From Streptomyces antibioticus (GTDB lineage: Bacteria; Actinomycetota; Actinomycetes; Streptomycetales; Streptomycetaceae): a stretch of 64,000 nucleotides of DNA. The notes under the pieces were generated by a model. The model saw nothing but the letters and a program-made list of their open reading frames with translations, was not told where the DNA came from and ran no database searches. A program made the translations under genes and the position numbers. Numbering within the stretch: position 1 is the first letter of the stretch; each line of letters starts with the position of its first letter. Location of the stretch: positions 1-64,000 of the forward strand of contig NZ_KQ948430.1 in the NCBI RefSeq assembly GCF_001514065.1, in the 5' to 3' direction. Of the stretch, positions 45,275 through 54,043 are shown piece after piece.

Positions 45275-46774
45275 CTAGGCCACAAACGTACGCGGCGCCT
45301 CCCCGCCTCCCGTCCCCCCGCTCTCCACGATCCGCGCCGCCGCCGCCAACCGCGCCGCCGCCTCGTCCGCCACCGCGCCCCCCACGGTGAACGGCAGCCG
45401 CACATACCCCTCGAAGGCCCCGTCGACCCCGAAGCGCGGCCCGGACGGCACCCGCACCCCGACCCGCTCCCCCGCCTCGGCCAGCCGCGACCCGGACAGG
45501 CCGCCCGCCTTCACCCACAGCGTCAGCCCACCGCGCGGCACGTCGAACTCCCACGACGGCAGCTCCCGGCGCACCGCCGCCACCAAGGCGTCCCGGTTCT
45601 CCCGCCCCTGGACCCGCCGCACATCCACGGCCTGCTCCCAGCCCCCCGTGCTGAACAGCCAGTTCACGGCCAGCTGCTCCAGCACCGGCGTCCCCAGGTC
45701 GGCATAGGCCCGCGCGGCGACGAGGCTGCGGATCACGTCAGGCGCCGCCCGCACCCACCCGATCCGCATCCCGGCCCAGAACGCCTTGCTGGCCGAGCCG
45801 ACGGTGATCACGGTGGATCCGGCGGGGTCGAAGCCGCACACGGGCCGCGGCATCTCGACGTCCTCGTCCAGCCACAGCTCCGTCATCGTCTCGTCGGCGA
45901 CCAGCACGGTCCCCGCGGAGCGCGCCGCGTCCACCAGTTGCCGCCGCTGGTCGTCGTCGGCGAGGGCGCCGGTCGGGTTGTGGAAGTCGGCGACGACATA
46001 GGCGATCCGGGGCGCCGCGTCCCGCAGCACCTGCCGCCAGCGGTCCATGTCCCAGCCGGCCAGCCCGTCGGCCATCGCGACCGGCACCAGCCGCGCCCCT
46101 GCCTCCCGCATCAGCTGGAGGATGTTGGCGTACGACGGCGACTCGACGGCGATGCGCTCGCCCCGGCCTCCGAAGAGATGGCAGATGGCGTCGATGGCGC
46201 CCATCGCGCCGGTCGTCACCATGATCTGCTCGGGCATGGTCGGGATGCCCCGCGCGGTGTACCGCTCGGCGATCATCGAGCGCAGCGCGGGCAGCCCGGC
46301 GGGATAGTCGCCGTGCGTGTGGGCGTACGGCGGCAGCTCCTCCAGGGCGCCCTGCACCGCTCGGGTCAGCCACGGCTCCGGCGCGGGCAGGGCCGCGCAG
46401 CCGAGGTCGATCATCGAGCCGAGCGCCTCGGGCGGCAGGGGTTCAAGACCCCGCGCGGGAAGCGGGTTCCCGGCCGGTACCGCCGTCCAGCTCCCGGCCC
46501 CGCGCCGGGACTCCAGGAATCCCTCGGTGCGCAGGGCCTCGTAGGCCGCCGCCACCGTCGTACGGCTGACGGACAGGGCCAGGGCCAGTTCGCGTTCTGC
46601 GGGCAGGCGGGCGGCCACCGGGACGCGGCCTTCGAGGACCAGCAGGCGGATGCCGTCGGCGAGGGCGCGGTAGGCGGGCGGGCGGCGGGTGCCGGGGCCG
46701 GCCGGACGGTCCTGCTGGGAGTTGAGCAGCCGGGCGAGCTGCACCGGTCCCACCGCCGAGGTCCACTGCGCCAT
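45275..46774 (-). CDS. MocR/PdxR-type regulator (GntR domain fused to aminotransferase-like domain)
   Basis: Chimeric transcription factor of 499 residues: an N-terminal GntR winged helix (ALADGIRLLVLEGRVPVAARLPAERELA...SRTTVAAAYEAL, about residues 38-85) joined to a fold-type I aminotransferase-like domain. The PLP lysine lies in VGSASKAFWAGMRIGW and the FHNPTG motif is present. Such proteins sense PLP or amino acids. It is divergent from a YczE-family membrane protein gene, a pairing often seen for MocR regulators, so that gene is its probable target. The ATG at 46774 is chosen from the conserved AQW... start; the ribosome site is weak. Confidence 0.9.
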   Translation of the reverse strand: MAQWTSAVGPVQLARLLNSQQDRPAGPGTRRPPAYRALADGIRLLVLEGRVPVAARLPAERELALALSVSRTTVAAAYEALRTEGFLESRRGAGSWTAVPAGNPLPARGLEPLPPEALGSMIDLGCAALPAPEPWLTRAVQGALEELPPYAHTHGDYPAGLPALRSMIAERYTARGIPTMPEQIMVTTGAMGAIDAICHLFGGRGERIAVESPSYANILQLMREAGARLVPVAMADGLAGWDMDRWRQVLRDAAPRIAYVVADFHNPTGALADDDQRRQLVDAARSAGTVLVADETMTELWLDEDVEMPRPVCGFDPAGSTVITVGSASKAFWAGMRIGWVRAAPDVIRSLVAARAYADLGTPVLEQLAVNWLFSTGGWEQAVDVRRVQGRENRDALVAAVRRELPSWEFDVPRGGLTLWVKAGGLSGSRLAEAGERVGVRVPSGPRFGVDGAFEGYVRLPFTVGGAVADEAAARLAAAARIVESGGTGGGEAPRTFVA

Positions 46775-46873
46775 GGAAATCAGTCCACCTTCCCCGAATT
46801 GGCCATGGATGATGCTTCCACCCAAGCCCCAGGGTGTCATGGACCAGGCCACCGCGACCACAGGGGGCACCAC

Positions 46874-47527
46874 TTGTCCACCCAGCGCCGACTCGGGCGT
46901 CGGCTGATCCAGCTGTATGTCGGTCTCGCCCTCTATGGCGCGAGTTCCGCGCTGCTCGTCGAGGCGGGCCTGGGCCTTGAGCCCTGGAACGTGCTGCACC
47001 AGGGGCTCGCCGAGCTGACGGGCCTGACGATCGGTGTCGTGTCGATCATCGTGGGCGCGGCGGTGCTGCTCCTGTGGATCCCGCTGCGCCAGCGGCCCGG
47101 CCTCGGCACCGTCTCCAATGTCTTCGTGGTCGGCATCGCGATGGACGGCACGCTCGCGGCGGTGCCGGAGGCGCACGCCCTGGCCGTGCGGATCCCCCTG
47201 CTCGTCGCCGGCATCGTCCTCAACGGCGCGGCCACCGGCCTCTACATCGCCGCCCGCTTCGGGCCCGGCCCCCGGGACGGCCTGATGACCGGCCTGCACC
47301 GGCGCACGGGGCGCTCGATCCGGCTGATGCGGACGGCCGTCGAGATCGCGGTCGTCGCCACCGGCTTCCTGCTCGGCGGCACGATCGGCGTCGGGACGGC
47401 GCTGTACGCGGTCTCCATCGGCCCGCTGGCTCAACTGTTCCTGCGCGTGTTCGATATCCCCTCGGCATCGGACCGCAGCTCGGTCGTTGCCGGCGGGCAA
47501 CCCCGCAGGGCGATACTGCGTCCGTGA
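46874..47527 (+). CDS. YczE/YitT-type membrane protein
   Basis: Membrane protein of 217 residues with about five hydrophobic helices. Conserved YczE-family segments are LYVGLALYGASSALLVEAGLGLEPWNVLHQGL and the GPGPRDGLMTGLHRRTG loop (about residues 134-150). The TTG at 46874 follows AGGGGGCACCAC. The stop overlaps the GTG of the GDPD gene (GTGA). It is divergent from the MocR regulator, which probably controls it. Transport of a B6 vitamer or amino acid is speculated in the literature for this pair; substrate unproven. Confidence 0.82.
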   Translation: MSTQRRLGRRLIQLYVGLALYGASSALLVEAGLGLEPWNVLHQGLAELTGLTIGVVSIIVGAAVLLLWIPLRQRPGLGTVSNVFVVGIAMDGTLAAVPEAHALAVRIPLLVAGIVLNGAATGLYIAARFGPGPRDGLMTGLHRRTGRSIRLMRTAVEIAVVATGFLLGGTIGVGTALYAVSIGPLAQLFLRVFDIPSASDRSSVVAGGQPRRAILRP

Positions 47528-48291
47528 GCACCCGGATACGTCACCCCTATCTCGACCACCCCGGCCCGATCCCCTTCGCCCACCGGGGCGGGGCGGCGGA
47601 CGGTCTGGAGAACACCCTGCTGCAGTTCCGGCGCGCGGTGGAGACGGGTTACCGCTATCTGGAGACCGACGTCCACGCCACGGCGGACGGGAAGCTCGTC
47701 GCGTTCCACGACGCGACCCTGGACCGGGTGACGGACGGGGCGGGCCGGATCGCGGACCTGCCCTGGAGGGACGTGAGCCACGCGCGCGTGGCGGGCAAGG
47801 AGCCGGTGCCGCTGTTCGAGGAGCTCCTGGAGACGTTCCCCGACGCCCGCTGGAACGTCGACCTCAAGGCCGAGTCGGCCCTGCACCCGTTCCTGGACCT
47901 GGTCGAGCGCACCGACACCTGGGACCGCATCTGCGTCGGTTCCTTCTCCGAGGCGCGGGTGGTCCGCGCCCAGCGTCTCGCGGGCCCGCGCCTGGCCACG
48001 TCGTACGGCACCCGGGGCGTCCTCAATCTGCGGATGCGCTCCTGGGGCGTGCCCGCCGCACTGCGCCGCTCCGCGGTCGCGGCCCAGGTGCCGGAGGCCC
48101 AGTCGGGCATCCAGGTCGTCGACCACCGTTTCGTCCGCGCCGCCCACGCGCGCGGGCTGCACGTGCACGTGTGGACCATCAACGATCCCGATCGCATGCA
48201 CCGTCTTCTGGACCTGGGAGTCGATGGCATCATGACCGATCACATCGACACGTTGCGCAAGGTCATGGAGGACCGCGGCGTCTGGGTCTGA
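47524..48291 (+). CDS. Glycerophosphodiester phosphodiesterase
   Basis: GDPD-family barrel enzyme of 255 residues hydrolysing glycerophosphodiesters to glycerol 3-phosphate and an alcohol. HRGGAADGLENTL carries the first catalytic His, ETDVHATADGKLVAFHDATLDR the metal-binding Glu/Asp and second His, and NVDLKAES the next metal site; VHVWTINDPDRMHRLLDLGVDGIMTD closes the barrel. No signal peptide, so cytoplasmic. The GTG overlaps the YczE stop. Its product glycerol 3-phosphate would join the glpK product pool. Confidence 0.92.
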   Translation: MSTRIRHPYLDHPGPIPFAHRGGAADGLENTLLQFRRAVETGYRYLETDVHATADGKLVAFHDATLDRVTDGAGRIADLPWRDVSHARVAGKEPVPLFEELLETFPDARWNVDLKAESALHPFLDLVERTDTWDRICVGSFSEARVVRAQRLAGPRLATSYGTRGVLNLRMRSWGVPAALRRSAVAAQVPEAQSGIQVVDHRFVRAAHARGLHVHVWTINDPDRMHRLLDLGVDGIMTDHIDTLRKVMEDRGVWV

Positions 48292-48345
48292 CCGACCTTG
48301 CGCCCCCGGAACCGCCACCCGCGCGCGGGACCAGCGAGGGGCGGG

Positions 48346-49680
48346 ATGGGCACGGAGACCCTGGTGGCGGAGGCCGCCGACCGGCGGCGCGAGCAGCGCG
48401 GCTGGTACTTCTACGACTGGGCGTGCTCCGTCTACTCGACGAGCGTGCTCACCGTGTTCCTCGGCCCCTATCTGACGTCGGTCGCCGAGGACGCCGCCGA
48501 CGCGGACGGCTATGTCCACCCCCTGGGCGTCCCGGTCCGCGCGGGGTCGTTCTTCGCGTACTCGGTGTCCCTGTCGGTGATCGTGGCGGTGCTGCTGATG
48601 CCGCTGGTCGGCGCGGCGGCCGACCGCACGGGCCGCAAGAAGCCGCTCCTGGCGGCCGCCGCCTACACGGGCGCCGCGGCCACGACGGCGATGTTCTTCC
48701 TCGGCGGCGACCGCTATCTGCTCGGCGGTCTGCTGCTGATCGTCGCGAACGCGGCGTCGGCCGTCGGGGCGATGCTCTACAACTCCTACCTCCCGCAGAT
48801 CGCCCCGCCCGAGGAGCGGGACGCGGTCTCCTCCCGCGGCTGGGCCTTCGGCTACGCGGCGGGCTCCCTCGTCCTGGTCGTCAACCTGATCCTCTACACC
48901 GCCCACGACTCCTTCGGCCTGTCCGAGGGCATGGCCGTCCGGATCTGCCTGGCCTCGGCGGGTCTGTGGTGGGGCGCCTTCACCCTCGTACCGCTACGAC
49001 GGCTGCGCGACCGCCGGACACCGGCGAAGGAAGCGACGGCCCCGGGCTTCCGGCAGCTGGCGGCCACCGTCCGCGACATGCGCCGCCACCCGCTGACGCT
49101 CGCCTTCCTGCTGGCGTACCTCGTCTACAACGACGGCATCCAGACCGTGATCTCCCAGGCGTCGATCTACGGCTCCGAGGAACTGGACCTCGGCCAGTCG
49201 ACACTCATCGGGGCGGTGCTGCTGGTCCAGGTGCTCGCGGTCGCGGGCGCGTTGGGGATGGGCCGGTTGGCCCGCATCCACGGGGCCAAGCGGACGATCC
49301 TCGGCTCGCTGGTGGCATGGGCGGTAACGCTGGCGGCCGGGTACTTCCTGCCCGCAGGAGCGCCGGTGTGGTTCTTCGTGCTGGCCGCCGGGATCGGCCT
49401 CGTCCTCGGCGGCAGCCAGGCCCTGTCCCGCTCCCTGTTCTCCCATCTCGTACCGCCCGGCAAGGAGGCCGAATACTTCTCGGCGTACGAGATGAGCGAC
49501 CGGGGCATGAGCTGGCTGGGACCCCTGCTGTTCGGGCTCACCTACCAGCTGACCGGAAGTTATCGGGACGCGATCATCTCCCTGGTGGCCTTCTTCGCGC
49601 TCGGGTTCGTCCTGCTGGCGCGGGTTCCGGTGCGGCAGGCGATCCGCGACGCGGGCAACGCCGTTCCGGAGAAGATTTAG
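48346..49680 (+). CDS. MFS transporter, UMF1/Atg22-like
   Basis: Membrane transporter of 444 residues with about 12 hydrophobic helices, starting with the family-typical RGWYFYDWACSVYSTSVLTVFLGPYL. The loop GAAADRTGRKKPLL is the MFS motif; later LVYNDGIQTVISQASIYG and FGLTYQLTGSYRDAI are UMF1-like blocks. Relatives include yeast Atg22 amino-acid effluxer and bacterial YxiO. Substrate unknown. The ATG at 48346 lies behind GAGGGGCGGG and 54 bases after the GDPD stop, so cotranscription is possible. Confidence 0.88.
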   Translation: MGTETLVAEAADRRREQRGWYFYDWACSVYSTSVLTVFLGPYLTSVAEDAADADGYVHPLGVPVRAGSFFAYSVSLSVIVAVLLMPLVGAAADRTGRKKPLLAAAAYTGAAATTAMFFLGGDRYLLGGLLLIVANAASAVGAMLYNSYLPQIAPPEERDAVSSRGWAFGYAAGSLVLVVNLILYTAHDSFGLSEGMAVRICLASAGLWWGAFTLVPLRRLRDRRTPAKEATAPGFRQLAATVRDMRRHPLTLAFLLAYLVYNDGIQTVISQASIYGSEELDLGQSTLIGAVLLVQVLAVAGALGMGRLARIHGAKRTILGSLVAWAVTLAAGYFLPAGAPVWFFVLAAGIGLVLGGSQALSRSLFSHLVPPGKEAEYFSAYEMSDRGMSWLGPLLFGLTYQLTGSYRDAIISLVAFFALGFVLLARVPVRQAIRDAGNAVPEKI

Positions 49681-49766
49681 CGTTCGACGGCAAAGGGCGG
49701 TAGTGTACGCGTTTGGCCTGCCTGGCGTACCGTTACTGCGCGTCAAAGATGCCGAAACGCTGGGTG

Positions 49767-49784
49767 ACATCTGCTAGCAGATGT
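49767..49784. promoter_or_regulatory. Perfect 18-base palindrome upstream of rbpA
   Basis: ACATCTGCTAGCAGATGT reads the same on both strands with no spacer. It lies 64 bases upstream of the SigR -35 box and 87 bases after the MFS stop. It could be an operator for a second regulator of rbpA, or part of a terminator of the MFS gene. No regulator is assigned. Confidence 0.6.
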
Positions 49785-49847
49785 GACAAACCGGGCGCCG
49801 GTGGGTACAACAAGGGGCGGCTACGACGGCGACGCATGACCCGGAAC

Positions 49848-49874
49848 GGGAATCTTTACCGCCGACCGGACGTT
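49848..49874 (+). promoter_or_regulatory. SigR-type promoter of rbpA
   Basis: GGGAAT (49848-49853) and GTT (49872-49874) are separated by exactly 18 bases, the consensus of the disulphide-stress sigma factor SigR in Streptomyces (GGGAAT-N18-GTT). rbpA is a known SigR target in S. coelicolor. The promoter is about 62 bases upstream of the rbpA ATG. Confidence 0.85.
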
Positions 49875-49935
49875 GACCGGATGACGACGACAGCGACACC
49901 TGTCCTGTGGGCGACAAGCCCGGGAGGCACGATTC

Positions 49936-50310
49936 ATGAGTGAGCGAGCTCTTCGCGGCACGCGCCTCGTGGTGACCAGCTACGAGACGGACCGCGGCAT
50001 CGACCTGGCCCCGCGCCAGGCCGTGGAGTACGCATGCGAGAAGGGGCACCGGTTTGAGATGCCCTTCTCGGTCGAGGCGGAGATCCCGCCGGAGTGGGAG
50101 TGCAAGGTCTGCGGGGCCCAGGCACTCCTCGTTGACGGCGACGGCCCTGAAGAGAAGAAGGCCAAGCCCGCGCGTACGCATTGGGACATGCTGATGGAGC
50201 GGCGCACCCGCGAGGAACTCGAAGAGGTCCTCGAGGAGCGTCTGGCGGTTCTCCGCTCGGGGGCGATGAACATCGCCGTTCACCCGCGCGACAGCCGCAA
50301 GTCCGCGTAG
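49936..50310 (+). CDS. rbpA: RNA polymerase-binding protein RbpA
   Basis: Actinobacterial transcription factor of 124 residues that binds the principal sigma factor and RNA polymerase and stabilises the open complex. It matches the family throughout: RALRGTRLVVTSYETDRGIDLAPRQ at the N-terminus, the zinc-type core with CEKGHRFEMPF and PPEWECKVCG, and the C-terminal sigma-interaction domain ARTHWDMLMERRTREELEEVLEERLAVLR. It is preceded by a SigR promoter and followed by a strong terminator, so it is transcribed alone. Conserved neighbours are fxsA and ppm1. Confidence 0.98.
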   Translation: MSERALRGTRLVVTSYETDRGIDLAPRQAVEYACEKGHRFEMPFSVEAEIPPEWECKVCGAQALLVDGDGPEEKKAKPARTHWDMLMERRTREELEEVLEERLAVLRSGAMNIAVHPRDSRKSA

Positions 50311-50351
50311 TCCCTGCGGGGCCTGAGCGGGAACACAGCGCACGTAAACAG

Positions 50352-50392
50352 CCGCGGGCGCCGTACGTGAGGTTTGCGTACGGCGCCCGCGG
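50352..50392. terminator. Strong terminator between rbpA and fxsA
   Basis: Perfect 16-base stem CCGCGGGCGCCGTACG / CGTACGGCGCCCGCGG with a 9-base loop (50352-50392), followed by GTTGTTG. It separates the convergent genes rbpA and fxsA. Confidence 0.9.
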
Positions 50393-50437
50393 TTGTTGCG
50401 TTGGGGCCGCTGCCGGGCGGCGGCCCTTCCGCCGAGC

Positions 50438-50992
50438 TCAGCCTGTCAGCGGACGGCGCGGGTCCTGCGGTGTGTCCCGCGGTTCGTCCCGGATGACCTC
50501 GCCCTGGACCACCTTGCCGTCCGGGCGGTGCATCCGGGCCTGCTGGAAGGCGTCACCCAGGGTGCCCGGTGCGGCCTCGCGCAGCCGGCGCTCGACCGTC
50601 CGCTCCGTGTAGCGGCTGAGGGCCTTCTGGACCGGCGGGATCAGCAGCACCAGGCCGACCACGTCCGAGATCAGGCCCGGGATCATCAGGAGCAGGCCGC
50701 CCAGCATCATCAGGCCGTTGCCACCGCCGCCGGCCGGGGCCGTGCCGCGCTGGAGCGCCTGGTTGAGGTTCTGGAAGGCACGGCGGCCCGCCCGCTTGAT
50801 GACCACCGCGCCGAGCACGAAGCCGGCGAGCAGCAGCAGGAACACCGTGAACCCGCTCGCGGCGCCGGCGACCACGGTCAGCAGCCAGATCTCCAGCACC
50901 AGCCACGCCGCGACCCCCAGCGGCAGGAAGGTGCGCAGCCGGGAGCGCGGGGGTCGGGCAGGGTACGTGGGGGTCTGAGCGCCACTCGTCAT
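50438..50992 (-). CDS. fxsA: FxsA-family membrane protein
   Basis: Membrane protein of 184 residues. Two neighbouring hydrophobic helices near the N-terminus (FLPLGVAAWLVLEIWLLTVVA and FTVFLLLLAGFVLGAVVIKR) and a third (MMLGGLLLMIPGLISDVVGLVLLIPP) match the FxsA fold and its conserved IPG-DVVGL segment. E. coli FxsA lowers exclusion of phage T7; the actinobacterial role is unclear. The C-terminal ~50 residues are hydrophilic. Converges on rbpA and lies downstream of ppm1 on the same strand, 87 bases apart. Confidence 0.93.
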   Translation of the reverse strand: MTSGAQTPTYPARPPRSRLRTFLPLGVAAWLVLEIWLLTVVAGAASGFTVFLLLLAGFVLGAVVIKRAGRRAFQNLNQALQRGTAPAGGGGNGLMMLGGLLLMIPGLISDVVGLVLLIPPVQKALSRYTERTVERRLREAAPGTLGDAFQQARMHRPDGKVVQGEVIRDEPRDTPQDPRRPLTG

Positions 50993-51079
50993 GCGTCCAG
51001 TGTGCCTGGGCCCGGCTCAACACGGGATAAGGGGCTGATCAACGGGACTTGCGGGGGCGTATGCCCCCACCCGGTGCGG

Positions 51080-51862
51080 TCAGGCCTTCTTGTCGCGGCC
51101 CAGCACCTTGCCGACCCGCTCCCCCACGCCCCACGTGGTGACCCGCCACAGGGCCTCCACCAGGATGTCGCGGCTCATCTTGGAGTCGCCGAGTTCGCGC
51201 TCGACGAACGTGATGGGCACCTCGACGACGTGGTAGCCGGCCTTGATCGCGCGGCGGGCCAGGTCGACCTGGAAGCAGTAGCCCTGGGAGGCGACCTCGT
51301 CGAGGCCGAGGCCCTCCAGGGTCTCGCGGCGGAAGGCGCGGTAGCCGCCGGTGACGTCGCGGATGGGGACGTCGAGCAGGACGCGCGAGTAGAGGCTGCC
51401 GCCGCGGGAGATGAACTCGCGGGACTTGGGCCAGTTCACGACCCGGCCGCCCGGCACCCAGCGGGAGCCGAGGACGAGGTCGGCGCCCTTGAGGGCGGTC
51501 AGCAGCCGGGGCAGTTCCTCGGGCTGGTGGGAGCCGTCGGCGTCCATCTCGACCAGGACGCCGTAGCCGTTGTCCAGACCCCAGCGGAAGCCCGCGAGGT
51601 AGGCGGCGCCGAGGCCCTCCTTGCCCTTGCGGTGCAGGACCTGGACGTGGTCGTCGACCGCGGCGAGCTCGTCGGCGAGCTTGCCGGTGCCGTCGGGGCT
51701 GTTGTCGTCGGCGACGAGGATGTGCGCGTCGGGGACCGCCTTGCGGACCCGGTCGACGATCTTCTTGATGTTCTCGGCCTCGTTGTAGGTCGGGATGATC
51801 ACCAAGGCCGTGCCGAGCGGGCCGAACCGCCTCCCCGCGAGGGTCTCGTCGCCGTCGTTCAC
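51080..51862 (-). CDS. ppm1: Polyprenyl-phosphate mannose synthase (dolichol-P-mannose synthase-like)
   Basis: GT2 glycosyltransferase of 260 residues making polyprenyl-phosphate-mannose from GDP-mannose, the donor for membrane mannosyltransferases and protein O-mannosylation. It has the full GT2 DPM1 pattern: VIIPTYNEAENI, VADDNSPDGTG, LVEMDADGSHQPEELP (DxD-type metal site) and VTGGYRAFRRETLEGL, without the C-terminal membrane domain of some relatives. The GTG at 51862 follows GAAGGGGCAGTA. In S. coelicolor this gene is needed for phage phiC31 receptor glycosylation. It is transcribed toward fxsA. Confidence 0.94.
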   Translation of the reverse strand: MNDGDETLAGRRFGPLGTALVIIPTYNEAENIKKIVDRVRKAVPDAHILVADDNSPDGTGKLADELAAVDDHVQVLHRKGKEGLGAAYLAGFRWGLDNGYGVLVEMDADGSHQPEELPRLLTALKGADLVLGSRWVPGGRVVNWPKSREFISRGGSLYSRVLLDVPIRDVTGGYRAFRRETLEGLGLDEVASQGYCFQVDLARRAIKAGYHVVEVPITFVERELGDSKMSRDILVEALWRVTTWGVGERVGKVLGRDKKA

Positions 51863-52398
51863 TACTGCCCCTTCAGTCCGTACGCAGGCGTCCACCATAG
51901 TCGGCGGCGCGTACGACGACGTGACAGGACGTTCGTATGGTGGTGTCGTTTTAACAAGAGCCGGGTAAGGACGACGTTCTCGGCACCCGTGCGTGCGGCG
52001 GATGGGGGCCCGGCGCCCTTCGGGCCGACCTGGGACCCGCTGGCTGCGGGTCGACCGAAAGCCGTTGTCTACTGAGCGCCCGGGCCCCACCCGGGTCACA
52101 CCTCCCCGACCGGCCGGAACGTTCCCTCGCAGCGGCGCGGGCGCTGAGCCTGGCTCCCAGTGACGGTGCCCCGGTGCGGCACACCGTCCCTGACCCAGCG
52201 GCGCGGCGACGAGTTCGCGGACGTTCCCCGGTAGGGCGTCCGGTGGTGGACTGGGCCGAACCTACCGGCCCCCTGCCGTCGCCTGTCAACAGCCGTTTGA
52301 CCTGCACGTCTTTCCTCAATGCCCAGGTCAGTGCGGAGGATGCGCAGGTCGCGAGACGGGGTGGCGGCAGCCGTTCGGAGCCGCGCCACCCCGGGAGA
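51863..52398. other. Non-coding gap between ppm1 and amidohydrolase genes
   Basis: A 536-base stretch without a gene I can support; the open frames in it lack proper start sites. It holds two adjacent small hairpins (GGCCCG-N8-CGGGCC at 52007-52026 and GACCCGC-TGGCT-GCGGGTC at 52034-52052), about 150-190 bases upstream of ppm1 on its transcription side, and the amidohydrolase terminator at 52357-52393. The AT-richer segment near 51930-51960 is the best place for the ppm1 promoter. Confidence 0.5.
52357..52393 (-). terminator. Terminator after amidohydrolase gene
   Basis: Perfect 10-base stem CGGGGTGGCG (52357-52366) with CGCCACCCCG (52384-52393) and a 17-base loop, beginning six bases after the amidohydrolase stop on the minus strand. 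Confidence 0.8.
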
Positions 52399-53997
52399 TC
52401 ACTCGCTCGGCCGCACGAACACCGTCCGTCCGCCCACCACCGTGCGCAGGCAGACGGGCAGGTCGACGCCCGGGGAGAGGTCGGGCAGACCGGGGGTGCC
52501 GGAGCGGGGGTCGGTGGACCAGCGGGCGACGCGGTCGTCTGGGGCCTGGACGATCAGCTCCTCGGTGCGCCAGACCGCGTAGTCGGCCGGTGCGCCCGGC
52601 ACCAGGACGCCCGCGTCGTCCCGGCCGATCGCCCGCCAGCCGCCCCGCGTGTGGGCCGTGAACGCGGCACGGACGGAGATCCGGTGCTCGGGTGTGCGGT
52701 GGAAGGCGGCGGCGCGGACGGTGCCCCAGGGGTCGAGCGGGGTGACCGGGCTGTCGGAGCCGAAGGCGAGGGGCACGCCGGCCCGCAGGAGGGCCGCGAA
52801 GGGGTTCAGGGTGCGGGCCCGCTCGGCGCCCAGGCGCTGCGCGTACATGCCCTCCTCACCGCCCCACAGCGCGTCGAACGCAGGCTGCACGGAGGCGGTG
52901 AGACCCAGCTCGGCGAAGGCGGCGATCGTCCCGGGCGTGAGCATCTCGGCGTGCTCGACGCGGTGCCGGGCGGCGCGGACGCGGGCCAGGCCGACCTTCT
53001 CCGCGGCGGCCCGCACGCCTTCGACCACGGCGGACACGGCGGCGTCGCCGATCGCGTGGAAGCCCGCCTGAAGGCCCGCCTCGGTGCATTCGGCGACGTG
53101 GGCCGCGACGGCGGCCGCGTCCAGGTAGGCGGTGCCGGTGTGCTCGGCGTCGGTGTAGGGACCGTGCAGACAGGCGGTGTGGGAGCCGAGGGCGCCGTCG
53201 ACGAAGAGGTCCCCGGCGGCGCCGAGCGCGCCCAGCTCCCGCACCTTGTCGACGTCCCGCTCGGCCCAGTAGCCGACGACCCGCGGCCCGGCCTCCTCGG
53301 CGGCGAGCCGCAGCAGTCCGGTGAAGTCGTCCTCGGAGGAGATGTCCGGTCCGGCGCACTCGTGCACCGATCCGATGCCGAGGGAGGCGGCGTGGGCGAG
53401 GGCGGTGCGCTGGGCCTCGACGCGCTGGGCCGGGGTGATGGCACCGAGTGCGGTGGCGCGTACGGCGTGGTGGGCGTCGGCGGTGAGCGGACCGTCCACG
53501 TGCCCGAGGGACGTCATGTCGAGCAGGGCCGTCGTCACGACCGCCGAGTGGACGTCGATGCGGGAGAGGTAGAGGGGGCGGCCGCCGGTGGCCGCGTCGA
53601 GCTCCGCGCGCGTGGGCGGGCGTCCGCCGGGCCAGCGGGCGGCGTCCCAGCCGTGGCCGAGCAGGACGCGGTCCTCCGGGCGGGCGGCGGCGAAGTCCCG
53701 TACGAGGGCGAGGGCCGCCTCCAGGGAGGGCGCGTCGGAAAGGTCGAGGCCGGTCAGGGCGAGGCCGGTAGCGGTGGTGTGGACGTGGGCGTCGGTGAAC
53801 GCGGGGGTGACCAGGGCACCGTCGAGGTCCACGACCTCGTCCACACCGTCCGCGAATGCGTCCGCGGCGCCTTCGGAGCCCACCCAGGCGACCTGGCCGC
53901 TCTCGACGACCATCGCGGTGGCGAAGGGGTCGGCGGGGCTGTGGACCTCTCCTCGGCGGAGCAGGACGGTCTTGGGCGCGGCGGTGGACTCACTCAT
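52399..53997 (-). CDS. YtcJ-like metal-dependent amidohydrolase
   Basis: Amidohydrolase-superfamily enzyme of 532 residues, cytoplasmic. The first metal-binding motif TDAHVHTTATG (HxH) follows the small beta-sandwich N-terminal domain; further blocks are HAIGDAAVSAVVEGVR, HRVEHAEMLTP (metal-binding His) and AFGSDSPVTPLDPW (active-site Asp), all typical of the YtcJ/NfdA group, which hydrolyses N-substituted formamides or similar amides. Length is normal for the group. The ATG at 53997 begins MSESTAA. A terminator follows the stop. Natural substrate unknown. Confidence 0.9.
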   Translation of the reverse strand: MSESTAAPKTVLLRRGEVHSPADPFATAMVVESGQVAWVGSEGAADAFADGVDEVVDLDGALVTPAFTDAHVHTTATGLALTGLDLSDAPSLEAALALVRDFAAARPEDRVLLGHGWDAARWPGGRPPTRAELDAATGGRPLYLSRIDVHSAVVTTALLDMTSLGHVDGPLTADAHHAVRATALGAITPAQRVEAQRTALAHAASLGIGSVHECAGPDISSEDDFTGLLRLAAEEAGPRVVGYWAERDVDKVRELGALGAAGDLFVDGALGSHTACLHGPYTDAEHTGTAYLDAAAVAAHVAECTEAGLQAGFHAIGDAAVSAVVEGVRAAAEKVGLARVRAARHRVEHAEMLTPGTIAAFAELGLTASVQPAFDALWGGEEGMYAQRLGAERARTLNPFAALLRAGVPLAFGSDSPVTPLDPWGTVRAAAFHRTPEHRISVRAAFTAHTRGGWRAIGRDDAGVLVPGAPADYAVWRTEELIVQAPDDRVARWSTDPRSGTPGLPDLSPGVDLPVCLRTVVGGRTVFVRPSE

Positions 53998-54043
53998 GGG
54001 GAACAGTCTCGCGCCTGGCGGGGACCGCTCCGCACGCAGGTGG

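Noticed and set aside
40992-46774. Integrated mobile element suggested by the FtsK-like gene
   Set aside because: No integrase, excisionase, replication gene, tRNA target or flanking direct repeat is visible, and codon use is uniform.
51951-52389. Minus-strand frames between ppm1 and the amidohydrolase gene
   Set aside because: Two overlapping frames of low plausibility, no ribosome site, Arg/Ala-rich; treated as non-coding.
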